Source of the DNA: Polyangiaceae bacterium
GTDB taxonomy: Bacteria; Myxococcota_A; Polyangia; Polyangiales; Polyangiaceae
Assembly: GCA_020633235.1 (NCBI GenBank)
Contig: JACKEA010000008.1
Location: forward strand, 62,001-126,000
Direction: 5' to 3'
DNA length: 64,000 nt
The first letter of the stretch is position 1, and every line of letters starts with the position of its first letter. Below the pieces are notes generated by a model. The model ran no database searches. It was not told the DNA's origin and worked only from the letters and a program-made list of their open reading frames with translations. The position numbers were made by a program, and so were the translations under genes. Shown in pieces: positions 8,345 to 15,434 of this stretch.

Positions 8345-9564
8345 TTCACGACGGTCTGACAGCCCAGCGCAACCTCGACGGCGCCTCCGCCCTGGTTCTC
8401 CACCAGGTCGCACGAGGCGGGACACAGGATGATCTGCGTCTTGTCGGTGTTGTAGTACCAGCCCTTCTGACCCACGCAGGCGCTGGCGCCATTGACCTGC
8501 GGGAACACCTCTTGCTGACCGCCCGCGGGGGTGTAGCCGACGTTCACCTTGTTGGGATCGGGTTCGCCGGTCTTGGGCACCGGTACCTGGTACTGACAGG
8601 TGAGCGAGCCCCGGATCGTGTCGAGCGCATCCAGGAACTCCTGCGCGGCGTTGCCCGTGGTGACGATGATGGCCTTGTCGGTGCCGCCCTTCTGAGCGAT
8701 GAGGTTCAGCGTCGTGAGCTCCGAGCCCACGCCGATCACGAAGGTCTTGATGCTCGGATTCTGGGCCAGGCCCTCCTCCGCACGGGCCGCGACGGTTTCG
8801 ATGCGATTCGGGTTGCAGTTGTTGGGCTCACCGTCCGTGGCCAGCACCACGACCGTCACGTGATCCGTGTGTTGTTGCGCCCAACCTTGGGCGTAGTCGA
8901 TGGCGCCTTCGAGGGCGGGCGACATGGGCGTCGAGGCTCCACCCGGTGATTCCTTGCCAATCGCCGCGGTGATTTGACTGCCGACCCCGGGAAGGTCCGC
9001 GATGGGCACGACGGGCTTCGCGTAGTCCGGCGCCACGCACGAATCGTCCGGCGCGGCTTGGCTGCTACAGCAGTTGTTGCCGCCACACCCGATGGGCGGA
9101 GGGAACGGGAACGGAATGCACGGACCGTAGGCGCCGCATTCCGTGTCGTCCACGCACGGTTGGCTCGGCGGCGGCTGTGCTGGCTTGGTGGGGAAGAACG
9201 CGAGTCCCATGCCGAGCTTCGCGAGGTTCGGGAGCTGAACGAAGTTGGTGAATGCGCCCGACACCGCCGACCATTTGCCCGCGTCATCCATCGAGCCCGA
9301 TCGATCGAGCATCACGAACATGTCGACAGGGACGAGCTCACCGTCGTGGATGTCCGCGGCGCACGCCGCGCCGAAGCCGCCGCCGCCACCCGTACCCGAG
9401 TCGGTGTTGATGCCGCCTCCGGTTCCGGCCGTCCCGCCGGCCGCAGCCGCGTTGCCAGCTCCGCCGTTGCCGCCGTTGTTGTTCGAGCCACTGGTGCCGC
9501 TGCACGCGCCGGCCACCATGGACACTGCTGCAAACCCCAAGACAATCGCCAAGCTCCGCCGCAT
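8341..9564 (-). CDS. von Willebrand factor A domain lipoprotein
   Basis: Predicted surface lipoprotein, 407 residues. Signal with lipobox VAGAC (Cys 21), then a Gly/Asn/Ala-rich spacer to about residue 65, then a vWA domain beginning DMFVMLDRSGSMDD. The MIDAS motif DRSGS is at 87-91 and should bind a divalent metal. The later ATDGEPNNCNPN and FVIGVGSELTTLN fit vWA strands 4 and 5, with a Cys-rich insertion around residues 140-185. The ATG at 9564 has a good leader (GCGAGGTGTGAG). A diverged relative lies at 49679-50836. Its stop overlaps the start of the next gene. Ligand and function are unknown; protein binding or adhesion is the usual role of such domains. Confidence 0.88.
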   Translation of the reverse strand: MRRSLAIVLGFAAVSMVAGACSGTSGSNNNGGNGGAGNAAAAGGTAGTGGGINTDSGTGGGGGFGAACAADIHDGELVPVDMFVMLDRSGSMDDAGKWSAVSGAFTNFVQLPNLAKLGMGLAFFPTKPAQPPPSQPCVDDTECGAYGPCIPFPFPPPIGCGGNNCCSSQAAPDDSCVAPDYAKPVVPIADLPGVGSQITAAIGKESPGGASTPMSPALEGAIDYAQGWAQQHTDHVTVVVLATDGEPNNCNPNRIETVAARAEEGLAQNPSIKTFVIGVGSELTTLNLIAQKGGTDKAIIVTTGNAAQEFLDALDTIRGSLTCQYQVPVPKTGEPDPNKVNVGYTPAGGQQEVFPQVNGASACVGQKGWYYNTDKTQIILCPASCDLVENQGGGAVEVALGCQTVVK

Positions 9565-9762
9565 CTCACACCTCGCTTCGAGTGCGTCGCCCTTCACGCA
9601 CACGTCCCTGCGCCATACCACGAGGCCTGTCCCCACACACGCAGCGGTATGTCGGAAATCGTGTCGGTTTTTCGGCACGCAACGCTGGCAGCGCAAACTT
9701 CCGTCGAGCAGCGAAGCGACGCATTGCGCCAAGGCGGGCGCACCCCGTAGCCTCCAAGGCAC
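9565..9762. other. Divergent intergenic region
   Basis: The 198 bp between the vWA lipoprotein gene (minus) and the serine hydrolase gene (plus) must hold both promoters. It is somewhat less GC-rich, with a TTTTT run near 9668. I see no convincing promoter, operator or terminator. Confidence 0.4.
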
Positions 9763-11703
9763 GTGAAGTCGTCTTGGCTACTGCTCCCGCTGTGCGTTGC
9801 GTGCGCAGCTCCCACGGTTTCCGCACCCCGAGCTCATTCGCCCACGCCGCCACGCCCAACACCGCGGGCCATGGCGCCGCCCGAGCAGCGCTTCTCCGAC
9901 GCAGCGATGGAGGAGCGTTTCGCCGATCCCAAGCGGACGCAGAAGCTGGTGGATGCGCTCTCGGACATGGACGCCGTCGTCAAAGAAGCTGGCCAGCGCC
10001 TCGGCCTGCCGGGGCTCTACGCTGGCGTGGTGATCGACGGCGCGCTCGCCAAGAGCGCGAGCTTCGGCTTTCGGGACGTGGCCGCTCAGGCGCCGGTGGA
10101 CGACGACACGCTGTTTCGTATCGGCTCGATCACGAAACCGTTCACTGCCACCGTGCTGATGAAGCTTCGGGATCAGGGCAAGCTCGAGCTGGACGTGCCC
10201 GCCGAGCGCTACCTGCCGGAGCTCTCCCACGTTCGCTATCCGACCCACGACTCCCCGCGCATCACGCTGCGCCAGCTTCTGAGCCACAGCGCCGGCCTGC
10301 CGCGGAACGGGAGCTACGACTCCTCCCGCACGGACCGCGACGTGACGGAGGCGGAAGTGCTGGCGTCCCTCGACGATCTGCCGCTCGAGTACTCACCCGG
10401 CACTTCCTACCGGTACTCCAACTCCGGCTTCAGCTTGCTGGGCCTGGTGATCGCCCGGGTCGCCAAGCTGCCCTACCGCCAAGCGATGCGCGCGCTGCTG
10501 TTCACGCCGTTGGGCATGACGTCGGCAGGCTTCGATCCAGATCAGCTCGAGCAGAGCCACTTGGCGCGCTCCTATGGAAAGAAGGACGGCACGTGGTTGC
10601 TCGACGAGCACTACGAACGCCTGGGGGCCTCGGAGGCCGACGGCGGCCTCTACGTTTCAGGTCGAGACTTCGCCAAGTTCGTGGCCTGGGAGCTGGCGGC
10701 GTATCCGCCGCGGGACGACCTGGACTCGGGTCCCCTGCGGCGTGCTTCCGTGCGCGAGATGCACGTACCCGAGCGCCTCACGCTGCTGCGTGTCAGCGCG
10801 CCAGATAGCGGCGATCCGTGGGTTTCGAAGACGCGCGCCTTCGGGGTGGGCCTGGCGTGGCACACGCTGTCGACCTGCGACTTCGAGCACGTGGTGCACC
10901 ACGACGGCTTGGTCGATCACTATGCCAGCAGCGTGGCGCTGTACCCGGACTACGGCGTCGGCGTGTTCCTGTTCACCAATGGCGGCAGCGCGGATCTGGG
11001 TGGCATCGGCAACGAGCTGGTGCAACGCATGCAGAAGAGCGGCGCGCTGACTCAGCGCGTGCGCGTGGCCACCCGGGCGCCGCAGCTCGACGCGGCGATG
11101 GACCGTTTGCTCGCCGTCATGCACCGTTGGGACGCCCAGCGGTACGCCGCGATGCTCAGCGCGCCGCACCAACAAAATGTCAAAGCCGAAGACGAGCGCG
11201 CCGAGCTGGCCGGCTACCTCGCCTTGCACGGGGACTGCACGCGAGGGGCCATCACGCAATTCGTCGGGCCTACGGAAGCGCGCTATGCACTGCAATGCCA
11301 GCGCGGGCAGCTCGAGATGTGGCTACGGCTCGAGGCGCAGAGCGGGCTGATTGCCGGCTTCTCCGGTGTCTCGAAAGGCGTGGCGGAGACGCCAGGCAGT
11401 CGCGCCGCGGCGAAGAAGGCGCTCGCGCTGTTTCACCGCTGGAGCGCCCAGGGGTTCTCCTCGCTCTTCGCGCCCTCGTTCCTGAGCGAGAAGGAGACCC
11501 GCGACTTCGCGGCGAAGTACGACGCCCGCCACGGCGTTTGCAGCTTGGGGGATGCCATCGAGCGCGATGGCAACGGCTGGCAGCGCTTCGCGGTGAGCTG
11601 TCAGCATGGCAACGACGTGCTGTCCATCAAGCTGGAGAAGGATCGCATCACGGGGCTCTTGCTGCGGCCGAAGGACACGGACGCTCGCTGCGAGGCGCGT
11701 TAG
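9763..11703 (+). CDS. Serine hydrolase, class C beta-lactamase/penicillin-binding fold, with duplicated C-terminal domain
   Basis: Exported, 646 residues, with a probable lipobox (LPLCVAC). The beta-lactamase/transpeptidase-like domain spans about residues 60-430 and has the catalytic motifs: SITK (Ser122, Lys125), YSN (218-220) and HDG (380-382) in place of KTG. HSAGLP and TPLGMTSAGF are also typical of this family. The fold covers esterases, D-aminopeptidases and peptidoglycan enzymes, so the substrate cannot be set. Residues about 440-646 contain two similar 90-residue units, starting RLLAVMHRWDAQRYAAML and KALALFHRWSAQGFSSLF. The GTG at 9763 follows AAGG and gives a signal peptide directly. 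It shares the TTAG stop tetranucleotide (11700-11703) with the convergent methyltransferase gene. Confidence 0.88.
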   Translation: MKSSWLLLPLCVACAAPTVSAPRAHSPTPPRPTPRAMAPPEQRFSDAAMEERFADPKRTQKLVDALSDMDAVVKEAGQRLGLPGLYAGVVIDGALAKSASFGFRDVAAQAPVDDDTLFRIGSITKPFTATVLMKLRDQGKLELDVPAERYLPELSHVRYPTHDSPRITLRQLLSHSAGLPRNGSYDSSRTDRDVTEAEVLASLDDLPLEYSPGTSYRYSNSGFSLLGLVIARVAKLPYRQAMRALLFTPLGMTSAGFDPDQLEQSHLARSYGKKDGTWLLDEHYERLGASEADGGLYVSGRDFAKFVAWELAAYPPRDDLDSGPLRRASVREMHVPERLTLLRVSAPDSGDPWVSKTRAFGVGLAWHTLSTCDFEHVVHHDGLVDHYASSVALYPDYGVGVFLFTNGGSADLGGIGNELVQRMQKSGALTQRVRVATRAPQLDAAMDRLLAVMHRWDAQRYAAMLSAPHQQNVKAEDERAELAGYLALHGDCTRGAITQFVGPTEARYALQCQRGQLEMWLRLEAQSGLIAGFSGVSKGVAETPGSRAAAKKALALFHRWSAQGFSSLFAPSFLSEKETRDFAAKYDARHGVCSLGDAIERDGNGWQRFAVSCQHGNDVLSIKLEKDRITGLLLRPKDTDARCEAR

Positions 11704-12575
11704 AGCCGGCGCGCGACCGCCAACCGTTCCCACACTCGCAGCCGCGCGCGCTCCTGCTCTGACCAGCGGCCGGTGGCCCACTCGCCGGCCCAGGTGTCGC
11801 TCTCCAGCTCGAAGCCGTGATCTTCCAGCCGCCCGCGGAGCTTGGCGGGCTCGTGGCGCGCGCGCAGGTGCTCGCCGATCACCCGCGCGCCGATCTCGCC
11901 GGCGCGCTGCAGCCAGGGCACGGCGTAGTCGTGGGGCAGGTACGTCACCGCCAAACGGCTGCCCGGCGCGCTGAGCTCCGCGATGGCGGTGAGCGTGGCG
12001 TCCACCGCTTCCGGCGTCAGGTACATCGTGACGCCCTCCCAGATCCACATGCTGGGTCGGGACGCGTCGAAGCCCGCATCGCCGAGCACGCCGCCCAGCG
12101 TCTGGTGCTCGAAGTCGATGGCACAGTGGCGCACCTCGCGACACAGCGGATCGAGCTCGGCCACGCGCTCGCGCTTGTACGCCTGCGTGGACGGGTGATC
12201 GAGCTCGAACACGACGCACTCGGCGAGCTCCGGCATGCGCCACGCCCGAGCGTCGAGGCCGGCGCCCAGTACCATCACTTGTCGGGTGCCGGCGTCCACA
12301 CTGCGACGCACGGCTTCGTCGATCGCCGCCGTGCGCAGTGGCACGCCGTAGCTCAGACCGAAGCTCGCGGTGCCCAGCACGCGGTGCAGCGCGCGCACGC
12401 CGAAGGGCACCGCTGCGGCGCCGCGCACCGTCCACCGCAGCGCCGGCGAGAGCAAGCGCACCGCCGCCGGATCGTCGATGATCGCGAGGTCGTGCGGCGC
12501 CTCGCTGTACAGCGCGCGCAGCGCCGCGACCCAGTCGCTGGTGAGGCTCCGAGACCCTCCTTGAATGCGGCTCAT
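11700..12575 (-). CDS. SAM-dependent methyltransferase, leucine carboxyl methyltransferase (LCM/TIGR00027-like) family
   Basis: Predicted cytosolic methyltransferase, 291 residues. The SAM-binding motif is VMVLGAGLDARAWRM; the following acidic strand FELDHPSTQAYKRE and the WEGVTMYLTPEAVD motif are typical of this family, which is expanded in actinobacteria and myxobacteria and acts on small molecules or carboxyl groups. The substrate is unknown. The ATG at 12575 lies 2 bp after the stop of the beta-helix protein gene, so the two are probably co-transcribed, which is an odd pairing of a cytosolic enzyme with an exported structural protein. Confidence 0.87.
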   Translation of the reverse strand: MSRIQGGSRSLTSDWVAALRALYSEAPHDLAIIDDPAAVRLLSPALRWTVRGAAAVPFGVRALHRVLGTASFGLSYGVPLRTAAIDEAVRRSVDAGTRQVMVLGAGLDARAWRMPELAECVVFELDHPSTQAYKRERVAELDPLCREVRHCAIDFEHQTLGGVLGDAGFDASRPSMWIWEGVTMYLTPEAVDATLTAIAELSAPGSRLAVTYLPHDYAVPWLQRAGEIGARVIGEHLRARHEPAKLRGRLEDHGFELESDTWAGEWATGRWSEQERARLRVWERLAVARRL

Positions 12576-12577
12576 GA

Positions 12578-13186
12578 TCAGTTCTGGTTGATCTTCTTGC
12601 CCTTCACGATCACGTCCCCGCTCGCCTTCAGGGTCATGTGCTTGGCGCGCAGGGTCATGTCCTGCGTCGTCTCCAGCGACATGCCCTTTGCGGCCTTCGC
12701 CGTGAGCTTGTCACCGGTCTGGATCAACGTGTCCTTGCCGCTCTGGAGCAGCGCGTCCTGCCCTGCGCGCAAGTCCAAGCCCTGCCCCGCGTGGATGCTC
12801 GCGGCCTTTCCGGACTGGAGCGCGAGACCTTGACCGGTCGTGAGCGCCAGGTTCCGTCCCACTTGAAGCTGGGCGTCCTGTCCCGATGTCGCCGTCAGAC
12901 CCTGGCCCGTGGTGATCACCAGGTTGCTGCCGGTGCTGATACTCGCGTTACGGGGCGCCACGATGCCCACGTCTCCCTGGGCAGAAACGGTGATGCGCGC
13001 GCCGTTCAAGGTGAGCTCGTAGCCCGAGCCCACCTGCTTGAAGGACCGCGCTTCGAGGGCCTCGATGCGAGCCAACAAGGCCGCATTGCTCGGCGCCGGG
13101 ATCGGCTTCGATTGTCCGACGTTGGAGTAGAACAGAGCGCCGAGGGCGAAGGACGCCGCAGCGACGACCAGGGCTGAACGTTTCAT
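12578..13186 (-). CDS. Exported octapeptide-repeat beta-helix protein (gp5/VgrG-needle-like)
   Basis: A 202-residue protein with an N-terminal membrane anchor or signal (SALVVAAASFALGALFYS) and a short helical segment (AALLARIEALEARS). It then has about sixteen consecutive octapeptides in strict register from residue 62 to 189. Most have Gly at position 1 and aliphatic residues at positions 4 and 6, for example GSNLVITT, GQGLALQS, GQGLDLRA, GQDALLQS and GKDTLIQT. This periodicity matches the triple-stranded beta-helix of T4 gp5 and the needle region of VgrG proteins (DUF2345-like). There is no gp5 OB domain and no type VI gene nearby. A stiff trimeric fibre on the cell envelope is the likely structure; the function is unknown. 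It is followed at 2 bp by the methyltransferase gene. Confidence 0.85.
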   Translation of the reverse strand: MKRSALVVAAASFALGALFYSNVGQSKPIPAPSNAALLARIEALEARSFKQVGSGYELTLNGARITVSAQGDVGIVAPRNASISTGSNLVITTGQGLTATSGQDAQLQVGRNLALTTGQGLALQSGKAASIHAGQGLDLRAGQDALLQSGKDTLIQTGDKLTAKAAKGMSLETTQDMTLRAKHMTLKASGDVIVKGKKINQN

Positions 13187-13228
13187 TTCCGTGAGGTAGC
13201 ACGCCGCCTGCCGCGACGCGTCGGGTAT

Positions 13229-13244
13229 CGCGCCGCACCAACAT
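13229..13244 (+). repeat. Dispersed intergenic repeat, single half-site
   Basis: CGCGCCGCACCAACAT followed by CCTGCGG, between the divergent beta-helix and thiolase genes. A copy in a divergent promoter region argues that the family is not simply a terminator. Confidence 0.75.
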
Positions 13245-13332
13245 CCTGCGGCCCATCAGGCAGCCGGGGGCGGGGGGTGGCCGGCAGCAGAAAAGCGCGT
13301 TACATGCCAGCGCAGCTTTTCGGAGGTGCAGC

Positions 13333-14523
13333 ATGAGCCACCACGTCAATCCCGTTTACATCGTCAGCGCCACTCGCACGCCCATCGGCAGCTACCTCGG
13401 CGCCCTGTCGTCGCTCCCGGCGCCGCGCTTGGGCGCCACGGCGATCAAGGCCGCGGTGGAGCGCGCCAAGCTCGAGCCCGGACACATCCAAGAGGTGTTC
13501 ATGGGCAACGTGCTCTCTGCCGGCATCGGTCAAGCGCCCGCGCGGCAGGCGGCCATCTTCGCCGGCATTCCGGACAGCGTGCCCGCCACCACCGTGAGCA
13601 AGGTGTGCGGCTCGGGTCTGCAGTCCGTAGTGCTCGCCACCCGCGCGCTGATGCTCGGCGACGTGGACGTGGCCATCGCCGGCGGCATGGAGAGCATGAG
13701 CAACGTGCCCTACTACCTCACGCAGGCGCGCACCGGCTATCGCATGGGGGACGGCAAGGTCGTGGATGGAATGATCTACGACGGCCTGTGGGACCCGTAC
13801 GGCGACTTCCACATGGGCATCGCCGGCGAGACCTGCTCCACCGAGTACAAGCTCACCCGCGAGGCCCAGGACGAGTTCGCTCGCGAGAGCTATCGCCGTG
13901 CGCTGGCCGCCACCAAGGAGGGCCTGTTCAAGAACGAGATCGTCAACGTGGAGGTCCCGCAGCGCAAGGGCGACCCCATCGTGGTGAGCGAGGACGAAGA
14001 GCCCAGCCGCGGTGATCCGAGCAAGTTCGACAAGCTGCGCCCCGCCTTCAAGAAGGACGGCACCATCACCGCAGCGAACGCCTCCAGCATCAACGACGGC
14101 GCCTCCGCCCTGGTGCTGGCCACGGAAAAGGCCGTGAAGGAGCAGAACCTCACGCCGCTCGCGCGCATCGTGGGCTACGGCGGCGCAGCGCAGGCGCCGG
14201 AGTGGTTCACCACCGCGCCCTCCAAGGCCATCGACGTGACCTTGAACAAGCTGAACCTGAAGAAGGACGCCATCGATCTGTGGGAGATCAACGAAGCGTT
14301 CTCTTGCGTCACCATGGCCTGCTCGCAGATCAGCGGGCTGGATCCGGCCAAGGTGAACGTGCGCGGTGGCGCCGTCGCCATGGGCCATCCCATCGGTGCT
14401 TCCGGCGCGCGCATCCTCACCACGCTGCTCTTCGCCATGAAGGATCACAAGGCCAAGCAGGGCCTGGCCACGCTGTGCATCGGCGGTGGTGAAGCCGTGG
14501 CCGTGGTGATCGAAAACATGTGA
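13333..14523 (+). CDS. Acetyl-CoA acetyltransferase (thiolase)
   Basis: Cytosolic type II thiolase, 396 residues, condensing two acetyl-CoA to acetoacetyl-CoA or running in reverse. The nucleophilic cysteine is in KVCGSGLQS (Cys92); GGMESMSNVPY, NEAFSCV and the C-terminal MGHPIGASGAR and CIGGGEAVA motifs carry the rest of the active site. The ATG at 13333 has a strong CGGAGGTGCAGC leader. It is a single gene ended by a strong terminator; no hydroxybutyryl-CoA dehydrogenase or PHB synthase adjoins it, so a role in ketone-body use, PHB or isoprenoid precursors cannot be separated. Confidence 0.96.
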   Translation: MSHHVNPVYIVSATRTPIGSYLGALSSLPAPRLGATAIKAAVERAKLEPGHIQEVFMGNVLSAGIGQAPARQAAIFAGIPDSVPATTVSKVCGSGLQSVVLATRALMLGDVDVAIAGGMESMSNVPYYLTQARTGYRMGDGKVVDGMIYDGLWDPYGDFHMGIAGETCSTEYKLTREAQDEFARESYRRALAATKEGLFKNEIVNVEVPQRKGDPIVVSEDEEPSRGDPSKFDKLRPAFKKDGTITAANASSINDGASALVLATEKAVKEQNLTPLARIVGYGGAAQAPEWFTTAPSKAIDVTLNKLNLKKDAIDLWEINEAFSCVTMACSQISGLDPAKVNVRGGAVAMGHPIGASGARILTTLLFAMKDHKAKQGLATLCIGGGEAVAVVIENM

Positions 14524-14532
14524 GACCCGAAG

Positions 14533-14575
14533 AACGCGTCGATGCTCACGCCGAGCATCGACGCGTTTTCAATTT
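14533..14575 (+). terminator. Rho-independent terminator after the thiolase gene
   Basis: A perfect 15-bp stem (14533-14547 with 14553-14567; arms AACGCGTCGATGCTC and GAGCATCGACGCGTT), a 5-nt loop ACGCC, then a T-rich tract. It begins 10 bp after the thiolase stop and lies before the convergent lipoprotein gene, so it may work in both directions. Confidence 0.9.
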
Positions 14576-14577
14576 TG

Positions 14578-14593
14578 TTGTTGGTCCGGCGCG
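14578..14593 (-). repeat. Dispersed intergenic repeat, single half-site
   Basis: TTGTTGGTCCGGCGCG, identical over 16 bases to the copy at 6656, followed by AGCCCCGTC as at 19321. It sits between the thiolase terminator and the end of the convergent lipoprotein gene. Confidence 0.75.
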
Positions 14594-14600
14594 AGCCCCG

Positions 14601-15434
14601 TCACGGCACGCGGGGACACATTGGAACGGGCTTGCCGGCGGGGACGCAGCGATTGAGCGGCGGACACGCGTCGGGGCCTCGGTACATGCCGCCCTGACAT
14701 CCCGGCACGGACCTCTCCCCCGGTTTGCATTTGCGCGTGTCACAGTGCGGCTTCGGCTTGGGGCCGGGGACACGCCATGGGACGCGCGCGGTGAGATCCC
14801 CGCGTGAGGAATACACCGGCGTTCCGATGCTGAGCTCGTACTCCCCGGGGGCGAGCGGAGCTCCCCCGCGCACCTGCGCGGGGCACTTGGCGTTGGGCGG
14901 GCAGTCTCCCGGTGCCGTCCAGGCCGTGCGAGCGTCAATCACGATGGTGGCGTCCGCGTAGCCGGTGGACGGCAGCGTCACCTTGGCGAGCATGCGCCCG
15001 GTCTCGTAGCTGAAGCCGGAAGGCCAATCGGGGAGCGGAGGCGCGAGCGGGCGGGGGCCCGCGCGGGTCGGAAACGCGTCCACCTCGGAGTGCACGAAGA
15101 GCGGCAACGTCACTGTAGACATCGACGCGTTGACGATGCGAACGCGCACGCGCGCGCCGCCAACGTGCGTGGCGCCCAGCGTGAGCGGTACGGTTTCGGG
15201 ACCGCCCAGCGCTTGGCGCAAGCGATCGGCCTCGGCTTCGTCGATGCGACACTCTGGGCTCGCGATGGCCGCGAGCAGATCGAGGGCGGGTCCCGAGCAC
15301 ACGCTGTCTGGTGCGGGTTCTGCGTCCGGCGGAGGCTTCGCGGCGGTCATCGGCGTTGAAGCGGGCGCCTGCGGCTCGGGCGCAGGGCTCGCGCAGCCTG
15401 CAGCGAGCAGCAGCAAGAGCAGCGACTTGGTCAT
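14601..15434 (-). CDS. Lipoprotein of unknown function, coupled to the kinase gene
   Basis: A 277-residue lipoprotein. Signal and lipobox are LLLLLLAAGC, followed by a Pro/Ala-rich spacer (PAPEPQAPASTPMTAAKPPP). The body looks like a beta-sandwich (VPLTLGATHVGGARVRVRIV, LAPGEYELSIGTPVYSSRG), and the C-terminal 45 residues are Cys-rich with seven cysteines (HCDTRKCKPG to VPMCPRVP). I do not recognise a family. The ATG at 15434 overlaps the TGA of the upstream kinase gene (ATGA) and has a strong GGAGTGGGAAGG leader inside that gene. Coupled translation suggests the lipoprotein is a target, partner or output of the kinase. Confidence 0.82.
   Translation of the reverse strand: MTKSLLLLLLAAGCASPAPEPQAPASTPMTAAKPPPDAEPAPDSVCSGPALDLLAAIASPECRIDEAEADRLRQALGGPETVPLTLGATHVGGARVRVRIVNASMSTVTLPLFVHSEVDAFPTRAGPRPLAPPLPDWPSGFSYETGRMLAKVTLPSTGYADATIVIDARTAWTAPGDCPPNAKCPAQVRGGAPLAPGEYELSIGTPVYSSRGDLTARVPWRVPGPKPKPHCDTRKCKPGERSVPGCQGGMYRGPDACPPLNRCVPAGKPVPMCPRVP

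Noticed and set aside
9401..9490. Gly/Ser-codon-rich tracts read as DNA repeats
   Set aside because: They encode lipoprotein linkers; similar tracts in other lipoproteins share composition, not a defined DNA unit.
12820..13000. Tandem repeat that might be a CRISPR or VNTR
   Set aside because: The period is in the protein (octapeptides), the DNA units differ, and the frame is open with a signal peptide, so it is coding sequence.
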